DNA of 64,000 nucleotides from Prinia subflava (taxonomy: Eukaryota > Chordata > Aves > Passeriformes > Cisticolidae), in the NCBI RefSeq assembly GCF_021018805.1, contig NC_086259.1, positions 10,468,501 to 10,532,500 of the forward strand, read 5' to 3'. The position numbers were made by a program, and so were the translations under genes. Position 1 is the stretch's first letter; each line of letters begins with the position of its first letter. Shown here one piece after another: positions 59,401 through 64,000 of this stretch. The notes beneath the pieces were generated by a model. That model made no database searches. It saw nothing but the letters and a program-made list of their open reading frames with translations, and was not told where the DNA came from.

Positions 59401-62327
59401 AGGAGATGCTGATGCAGTAGTTGGACTTACTGTTTCAAAAAGGAAGGAAAAAAATAAAAGATTGAAGGGAAGAACTTTTTCCATATTTTATTTTAAATTT
59501 TGTATCTGTTTTCCTGTCACTACTCAATTCTTGATGCTGAAAATCCAAGCTTATTTTAAATTTTACATATGTGAATAAATTAATCAGCTTTTTGCTATAA
59601 CAAATGTAATTTTTTTTGAGACTCTGGTTCCACATGTTATTGGAAACCTTGTTTTTTTCTGAAAGGGTAAAATCTGTCTTTTCATCTGAGAATGAGTAAT
59701 CCCCAGCTGTACTTTCTAGCATATCTTTCAAAAGCTTAAAAAATGATGAAAATATAAAAATATAAAAAAAGGGGTGTGAGGAAGAAATACGTGTACTTGT
59801 GTAATGTAATTTCAGAAGGGCTGTCCTGGGGGCACATGGGAAAATCAGATCTGATATATGAAGTAATTTGTGATTTTATTTATCTTTAAATCTCTGAGTA
59901 CTTTCTGACAGATGTGTCAGATTTTAAGCTGGACTTGTTTAAGCTCACTTGAAATAAGCTTGTTTCTCTTCTTAGGACACATGGAAAAAAATTGTGAATC
60001 CATAGAGCTCTACAGATTCCAGCTCAAAAACGCTGCCTTAAGTAGTTGCTGGAAGATGATTATTTGGAGGAAAAAATCTTTGATCTGTTATTTTAACTGT
60101 ATATTAAAAATAGATAGTAAGCTTTTGCTTTCACCAATGTGTTAATGTCAATCTCTGTGATTTTAGCTCATATCTCCACTGTGAGTGGGCCACAGAACAA
60201 CAGCTTTTAAAGGATAAAAGAATCCAGCAGAAAATAAAGCGATTCAAAGTAAGGAAAGCACAGAGAGCTCACTTTTTTGCAGATGTGAGTATGAAATAAA
60301 AATTAAATAAGCCTTTTCTTTTTCCTTGTAAAATTGTGATTAGTAGTTTGCTTTTACATAAAAAAGCTGATTGTTAGGAACTAAAAATGAGCCATTGGTG
60401 TTGGTTGCAGCAGGGGGTGGGTTATTTAATATAATTTAAAGAGCAAGTCTTCTGGAGTCACTGAATTAAGCTGACTTACATGATCTAAAAGTGGAATTGG
60501 TTGAGTAACTACTTACAAGTGGTAAGGAGGGAAGGATGACATCAGTATGGCCAGTTTCTGCAGGACTTCCACAAGACAGCATTTCATCCCAGAACGAGTG
60601 GATCTAGTGTCAAATCCCTCTGGAGTCAGTGTTGCCCATGAGAACCAAGGGGTGTGTGCAGGGGGCTGGTGTGGAGTTTAAGGTCTCTGCAAAAACCTCA
60701 ATAATTTCCAACTACCAAATTCATTTTGTGTACGATGAGACCAAGTCTTAGCAAGTGCCAACTATTTTTGCCTCTCTACTGATCTTATTAATCTTTCACT
60801 GCAGATGGAAGAGGAACCTTTTAATCCTGACTATGTTGAAGTAGACCGGGTATTAGAAGTGTCTCTTTGTGAAGATAAAGACACTGGTGAGGTAAATATG
60901 TCTTAAAGCAAGTCAGGAAGGTACAGCTGCAAGTAGTGTCTGACAATTGTAATTTTATCACATCTCCAAATAACACTTAAATGATTTTAAAACTTCAATA
61001 ATATTTTTAATGAGACATGACAGTGTTGTCTTTTCCTGTGCTTGCTGTGAATTGAAAGAGAAATTAGCATTTAATAGCCTATATTTTTATTAGTATTAAT
61101 AGGTCAAAGCTTAGGTATTGACTGACATAAATGTGAGGGTCAATAATTGTCTTGTGAGTTCTGTCAAAAGGCTGATCCCATACACAGTCCTGTCTGTCTG
61201 ATTGTGGCATGGGGTCACTGGTAATAAAAGCTTCAGGCAACCAATGATTTGAAGTACTTTGATAGCCATCAATGATCCTTTCCCTCTGTATTTATAAAAA
61301 CTCTCCCTTTTTTAATATGAAGTACCTCTTCTGAAAAGTTATTACAGAACAAAAACATTCTGAGATTAAAAAAGAAAACAGAAAAGCAAATCAAACAATT
61401 AAATTGCCAAAATTCAGAAAGAGTCTGAGACAAGTGGAGATCAAAGACTGAGAAGAAAGTTGTTGATTAAGGCTGTTGGAATATCTATAATGCTTATTCT
61501 GCTTGTGTGGATAGCAAAATGAGCAGACTTTTACCCAGTGATTTCTGCAATAATCTTCCTAAAGCAGGGTTGAGAGTTAAAATGACTTTTCATTGTATGC
61601 AGCAGATTTGTCACCATGAAACTTCTAGAAAAAATGTGTTGTCATAAGACTTTGTCCTCAGCTTCTGGAAGGAATGACTCTTTATTTGGTTTTTAAATAT
61701 TTATGTACTGAATCTAAATAAGATAATCTGCTTTGGTTCCATTTTTTTCTCTGTGTTGTTCATCAAGCCTGTAAAGCTTTATTAAAGTTTTGCTGGTAAG
61801 ACCTCTGGTTTAGGAGCTCCAAAGCTCTGCCTGATCTGGAGAGTGGAGGAAATGTCCTGGGTAGCACTGCTGTAGTTAGTTCTGCTGCCCTGCCCCATTT
61901 CCACAAATACCACAAATACTGTAATTTATCTTTCCTGAGATGAAAACAAGATTTACTTGTTGGTAAGTGGGATTGAAAAACACTCCACAGGTCTAGAGAA
62001 TGTGGCAGAGTGTGGGGAGCCAAGGATAAATAGGTAGATAACAGGAATCTACATGGAACATTTAAAAAATTGTCAGAAATGTGCTTTTGATTCTAGCTCT
62101 TGTGTAAGCAAGCTACTCTAATAGTAAAGCATATTAACAGGCTGTATACTAAATTAAAAACTGATAACATTCAGAATTTTCTTCTGCAGCCTGTTATTTA
62201 CTATTTAGTAAAATGGTGTTCGTTGCCATATGAAGACAGTACGTGGGAGCTGAAAGAAGATGTAGATCAAGCAAAAATAGAAGAATTTGAACAATTGCAA
62301 GCTTCCAGGCCTGACTCAAGGAGATTG
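24965..62327 (+). CDS. CHD9: CHD9, chromodomain helicase DNA-binding protein 9, N-terminal 834 residues (joined exons; 3' part outside window)
   Basis: Join of 24965-26401, 44681-45015, 54294-54405, 57517-57666, 58808-58876, 58965-59020, 60167-60284, 60805-60891 and 62190-62327. Every junction has GT-AG sites and matching phase. The protein opens [15 protein letters not shown] and follows mammalian CHD9 through to the second chromodomain. CHD9 is a nuclear ATP-dependent chromatin remodeller of CHD subfamily III (CHD6-9), reported as a PPARA-interacting coactivator and as a regulator in osteoprogenitors. Residues 1-479 are low-complexity and Ser/Gln/His-rich with acidic patches. Residues about 496-650 are Lys-rich with likely nuclear-localisation signals. 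Chromodomain 1 covers about 680-760 and chromodomain 2 about 767-830. The ATPase and the C-terminal half (about 2,900 residues in human) lie to the right of the window. Confidence 0.95.
29341..29420 (+). repeat. 28-bp tandem repeat, about three copies
   Basis: The word taatgtgaagtataaact starts at 29343 and again at 29371. A diverged third copy, taatcttaaatataaact, starts at 29399. The period is exactly 28 bases. The first two copies are nearly identical, so this is a short minisatellite inside intron 2. Confidence 0.85.
30240..30310 (+). repeat. TA/CA-rich low-complexity tract
   Basis: Alternating pyrimidine-purine sequence (tgtatatatacatatatatg and similar) with local self-complementarity. 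A simple-sequence tract with no gene signal. Confidence 0.6.
30621..30673 (+). mobile_element. Short CR1 3'-end remnant
   Basis: 'ttggacttagtgattttggg', 'agtcttttccagctgtaatg' and 'attctatgatt' match the last 50 or so bases of CR1 (ttggactcgatgatcttaga, ggtcttttccaacctaaatg, attctatgatt), including the start of the terminal 8-mer. It is severely 5'-truncated. Confidence 0.75.
32520..32815 (+). mobile_element. CR1 LINE 3' fragment with terminal repeat
   Basis: Clear CR1 3' region: 'gggggcacaaactggaacac', 'aggagcttccatctaaacg', 'gaggaaaaactgctttactg' and 'gggctgcccagagaggttct', ending 'ttgatctccagaggtccaac' and 'attctgtgattctgtgag', two copies of the CR1 8-bp end repeat. The 5' limit is approximate. 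The + frame at 32332-32808 that crosses it is fortuitous. Confidence 0.92.
40755..40942. repeat. 188-bp imperfect palindrome (foldback structure)
   Basis: GCTGCTGCTAATGGCT at 40773-40788 is the exact reverse complement of 40916-40931. CTCCCTGCTGC at 40836-40846 is the exact reverse complement of 40864-40874. CCAGGG (40755-40760) pairs with CCCTGG (40937-40942). The pairs are nested around one centre near 40853-40855 with partial matching between them, so the segment could fold into one long imperfect hairpin. Composition is G+C- and GCTG-rich, unlike the surrounding intron. Confidence 0.75.
43181..43195 (-). promoter_or_regulatory. CTCF-like binding motif
   Basis: The minus strand reads CCAGCAGATGGTGCT. 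It matches the CTCF core CCASYAGRKGGCRSY at 14 of 15 positions; the single mismatch is T for C in GGC. It is also preceded by GG, as in many CTCF sites. It lies within the intragenic CpG island, about 270 bp upstream of the inferred alternative start. Confidence 0.45.
43450..43545 (+). other. CHD9: Candidate alternative first exon of CHD9 encoding [10 protein letters not shown], transcription start approximate
   Basis: The ATG at 43516 has A at -3. Ten codons (43516-43545) read [10 protein letters not shown] and end exactly at the donor AGG|GTAAGT. The phase is 0, as is the start of exon 3 (PPSKK), so splicing gives an uninterrupted frame into the rest of CHD9. An in-frame TGA at 43459-43461 closes the frame upstream. 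A four-codon ATG frame at 43447-43461 would precede it only if transcription starts further left. The junction builds KRPRGRPPSKK, an AT-hook. The structure is seen directly; its use is inferred. Confidence 0.5.
44681..45015 (+). CDS. CHD9: CHD9 coding exon 3, residues 480-591
   Basis: The acceptor is TTGCTACAG; the donor GTAAGT at 45016 splits the Gly591 codon. The exon begins [10 protein letters not shown], followed by a long Lys/Glu-rich segment (SEKKQKKK, then [19 protein letters not shown]), the motif [13 protein letters not shown], and further basic runs ending KEKTKIG. This is close to mammalian CHD9. It is probably helical or disordered and nuclear-targeting, with no catalytic domain. 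Its first residues can complete an AT-hook when joined to the alternative first exon. Confidence 0.95.
45016..54293 (+). other. CHD9: CHD9 intron 3 (9.3 kb)
   Basis: Bounded by GTAAGT and TTTCTGACAG. AT-rich, with no coding exon recognised. A likely old CR1 piece lies at 52070-52220. A TAAT-rich, well-mixed stretch at 46430-46730 looks unlike simple intron sequence. Nothing else is supported. Confidence 0.75.
52070..52220 (+). mobile_element. Ancient CR1 LINE fragment
   Basis: Degenerate but ordered matches to the CR1 3' region: 'tggaacagattgcccagg', 'cagccttggaga', 'gggctgagcaac', 'ggctttgagtagggac'. Much more diverged than the other copies, with no terminal repeat left. Confidence 0.55.
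54294..54405 (+). CDS. CHD9: CHD9 coding exon 4, residues 591-628
   Basis: The first base completes Gly591. The exon then reads [19 protein letters not shown] and ends KDEDSQ before GTAAGT at 54406. KKQKRK is a plausible nuclear-localisation signal, and ESSDELSD is an acidic Ser-rich run that looks like a casein-kinase target. It closely follows mammalian CHD9. Confidence 0.95.
54406..57516 (+). other. CHD9: CHD9 intron 4 (3.1 kb)
   Basis: GTAAGT to CATGGCAG. No gene, RNA or recognisable repeat seen. The frame of exon 5 happens to stay open upstream to 57388, but the only nearby acceptor-like site (TTTTAG at 57421) would not keep the phase. Confidence 0.7.
57517..57666 (+). CDS. CHD9: CHD9 coding exon 5, residues 629-678
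   Basis: Fifty codons, phase 0 at both ends. It begins [16 protein letters not shown], a bipartite-like basic motif shared by the whole CHD6-9 subfamily just before the chromodomains. It continues through an acidic segment and [10 protein letters not shown] to PLQLFV. Donor GTAAGT at 57667. Confidence 0.95.
57667..58807 (+). other. CHD9: CHD9 intron 5 (1.1 kb)
   Basis: GTAAGT to GTGTTTATAG. A 167-codon open frame (58338-58841) overlaps its end and exon 6 out of the CHD9 frame; nothing in it is recognisable. Confidence 0.75.
58808..58876 (+). CDS. CHD9: CHD9 coding exon 6, residues 679-701 (start of chromodomain 1)
   Basis: Twenty-three codons, phase 0 at both ends: [18 protein letters not shown] then VIKKE. 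The IVDKILSSR stretch is the first strand of chromodomain 1. Donor GTAAGT at 58877. Confidence 0.95.
58877..58964 (+). other. CHD9: CHD9 intron 6 (88 bp)
   Basis: A very short intron with a normal GTAAGT donor and a CCTTTTCCAG acceptor. It is close to the practical lower limit for vertebrate introns, so it is probably spliced by intron definition. Its length is not a multiple of three, so retention would shift the frame. Confidence 0.9.
58965..59020 (+). CDS. CHD9: CHD9 coding exon 7, residues 702-720 (chromodomain 1)
   Basis: [18 protein letters not shown] plus two bases of Tyr720, then GTAAGT. FFVKYKNY is the central strand of chromodomain 1, with aromatic residues Y717 and Y720. The 56-bp length makes this a small exon whose skipping would break the frame. 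Confidence 0.95.
59021..60166 (+). other. CHD9: CHD9 intron 7 (1.1 kb)
   Basis: GTAAGT to GTGATTTTAG. AT-rich, with no recognised feature. Confidence 0.75.
60167..60284 (+). CDS. CHD9: CHD9 coding exon 8, residues 720-759 (end of chromodomain 1 and linker)
   Basis: The first base completes Tyr720. [18 protein letters not shown] carries the conserved Trp727 of chromodomain 1. A basic helix follows ([18 protein letters not shown]), linking the two chromodomains. Donor GTGAGT at 60285. It matches the CHD6-9 family closely. Confidence 0.95.
60285..60804 (+). other. CHD9: CHD9 intron 8 (520 bp)
   Basis: GTGAGT to TTTCACTGCAG. No feature recognised. Confidence 0.75.
60805..60891 (+). CDS. CHD9: CHD9 coding exon 9, residues 760-788 (start of chromodomain 2)
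   Basis: [19 protein letters not shown], then an acidic turn [16 protein letters not shown] is the subfamily signature opening chromodomain 2. Phase 0 at both ends; donor GTAAAT at 60892, a weaker site than its neighbours. Confidence 0.95.
60892..62189 (+). other. CHD9: CHD9 intron 9 (1.3 kb)
   Basis: GTAAAT to TTCTTCTGCAG. Nothing recognised apart from short A-rich runs near 61365. Confidence 0.75.
62190..62327 (+). CDS. CHD9: CHD9 coding exon 10, residues 789-834 (chromodomain 2)
   Basis: [20 protein letters not shown] continues with a helix [16 protein letters not shown], completing chromodomain 2 with Trp797 and Trp807. It ends RPDSRRL before GTAAAA at 62328, a weak donor (no G at +5) that reads through to TAA-rich intron. 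The linker into the SNF2 ATPase is expected in the next exon, outside the window. Confidence 0.95.
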
Positions 62328-64000
62328 GTAAAATTATATCTAATTTACTTGTCTATCTTGGTAAATCTGACTTGGTTTTCCCAACCTTAAACTCCTGTGT
62401 TAAAACATGAGGCTTATTGACATTCTGTGTAAAGCATCTGTGTGCCTTGTTACCTAGCAATAATAAAATATTCAGGTAGGCACAGAAAAATATTCTTACA
62501 GTGGTTACTCTAAAAAAATAAACATTTTTGCTTAGGAAAACACTTGAAGTGCTGTGACTTTGAGTTTCTAACTGAGCAAGGAGCCACATGTTGAAACTGG
62601 CTATCACAGAACTGAGCACCTTTAAAACGAGCAGAAACCAGGATGACGTATTAAGACATTTTTATAGAGAAGAGAGTTAAATTTTGTGCTTCAGCACTGA
62701 AGGGAATTGGCAAATGAGATCTGTCAAACAGGTTCTGTAATTTCTTCCTGCTTTTATTTTTCTTCTCTTCGTTAAAGAGCTAGCTGAAAGGAAGAAAAAC
62801 ACATGTAATAAGGAAATTTGTTTGATCTTGAAATTATCAATCTTCTGTCTCCTAAAGCAGGAGAAAGCAAAATAGTTCTATTTCAAGTCCTGTATGTCAT
62901 TGTCAGAGTAGGACATGTGTCCTGCGTGGTGTAGTACAACACTTGTTCTAACTTCTTTTACATAACTAAATATGCACAGTGTTTTAATTTGGAGGCTTTG
63001 GAATTTATTTTAATGGGTTTTCCATCTACAGATAATGACAGTAGTCACGATTAACATCTTCATATTATATTGAGTTCATTTTTGTAGTATTTATTTAAAA
63101 TCCTGACATTTTGGCATGTGGGAAGAAGAGCTGTTATACCTCTGTTACCATATTTGGCTGTGAGAGAAAAAGATGATTAAAACGCAACTGTACAACTGAC
63201 AGTCATCTCAGCATCAGCAACAAGTATTTTTGCTTCAGGCTCCAGCAGCTACAAGGAATTATTTGCTGACTGCAGGCCTGCAAGCAGGAATGTGGCTGCT
63301 GGGGGAGTGGACAGATGGCAGCTGGTGGGAGAGGGGAGGAAGCCACAGCTGCTGGGGAGGGACAGCTCCTGCTGCGCCCAGACCTGGGCTCAGGTGATGC
63401 TGACGCTGGCAGTGCAGGGAGAGAAAATTCACATGGAAAATTCAGAGCTGCCACATAAGGCCACACGAGTCTGGAGTGAATGCAGGCTTTTATAAATGCT
63501 GAGAGATGGGGAGGGAGCGGGGGGAGGTACAGCTGGTGAGAAAAGCTCCTACTAAAATTACTTCACTTGAATGTGTGAGTTTGTTCACACTGGGATGCAG
63601 GAGCCATCAGAAGAGTTTGCTGCTAAAATCCTACCTAGTATCAGTCAAAAACTGCATGATTTCACCTCTTAGTTGCCTGTTAGGCTAGAGGCCAGGCTGT
63701 TCTGGCTCCAGGCTTGGGAACGTGTGTGTGTGTATGTATACATAAATATTTTATACATTGCCTCTCAGCTTTCCTCAGTTTGAGAGGGTGCTGAAGTTGA
63801 TACACCTTGATACTTGGTCTGTTTTGTCCTGGCCTTTGTGTCATGAGCCTGCTGATGCTGTTTTAATCTGATCCGTTGGGGATCTATTCAGGACAATAAC
63901 CCTCTCAGAAGTTTATCTTTTTGTACTACTGGCCCTGGCTTCCTGCATTGGCAGTGGGTAGAGTGGTCAGCAGAGCAGGGCAAGTGCAGAAGGGAGAGGG
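62328..64000 (+). other. CHD9: CHD9 intron 10, 5' part, reaching the window edge
   Basis: No acceptor followed by the expected ATPase-linker sequence is found before 64000. A GC-richer patch lies at about 63230-63560, with unremarkable open frames on both strands. A short GT-rich tract lies at 63722-63740. Confidence 0.7.

Noticed and set aside
1..64000. CRISPR arrays, operons, tRNA or rRNA genes, snRNA copies
   Set aside because: None seen. The window is vertebrate nuclear DNA with one split gene, and I found no tRNA A/B-box pairs or rRNA-like blocks by eye.

Overview
The window is vertebrate nuclear DNA and almost certainly avian. Five CR1 LINE pieces are easily recognised (one ends in the CR1 ATTCTGTG 3' repeat) and two older ones are likely. 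There is a class II type retroviral LTR whose primer-binding site matches tRNA-Trp, the primer of avian alpharetroviruses. Introns are compact and two GC-rich CpG islands stand out in an AT-rich background. I cannot name the species.

The window holds one protein-coding gene, the 5' part of CHD9 (chromodomain helicase DNA-binding protein 9, also CReMM/PRIC320), on the + strand. It runs off the right edge. A CpG-island promoter lies at about 9340-10860, and a noncoding exon 1 ends at a GTGAGT donor at 10214. Intron 1 is 14.6 kb. Exon 2 (24799-26401) carries the start codon at 24965 and residues 1-479. Nine coding exons are visible in all: 24965-26401, 44681-45015, 54294-54405, 57517-57666, 58808-58876, 58965-59020, 60167-60284, 60805-60891 and 62190-62327. 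They join in frame into 834 residues. These cover the disordered, acidic, Ser/Gln-rich N-terminus, a Lys-rich nuclear-targeting region and both tandem chromodomains. The SNF2 ATPase, SANT-like and BRK regions lie beyond the window.

Region by region: 1-9340 is intergenic, with a CR1 piece, the LTR with its primer-binding site, a GC-richer stretch of unknown nature, and another CR1. The promoter island is 9340-10860. Intron 1 holds one CR1 and a possible extra 5'UTR exon. Intron 2 (18.3 kb) holds two CR1 pieces, a 28-bp tandem repeat, a 188-bp imperfect palindrome and a second CpG island at about 42940-43790.

The most interesting observation is in that second island. It contains a short exon-like segment encoding ten residues ([10 protein letters not shown]) that ends exactly at a phase-0 GTAAGT donor (43546). 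Splicing to exon 3, which starts PPSKK, would build KRPRGRPPSKK, a canonical AT-hook present in neither exon alone. This predicts an alternative CHD9 isoform that replaces the 479-residue N-terminus with an AT-hook.
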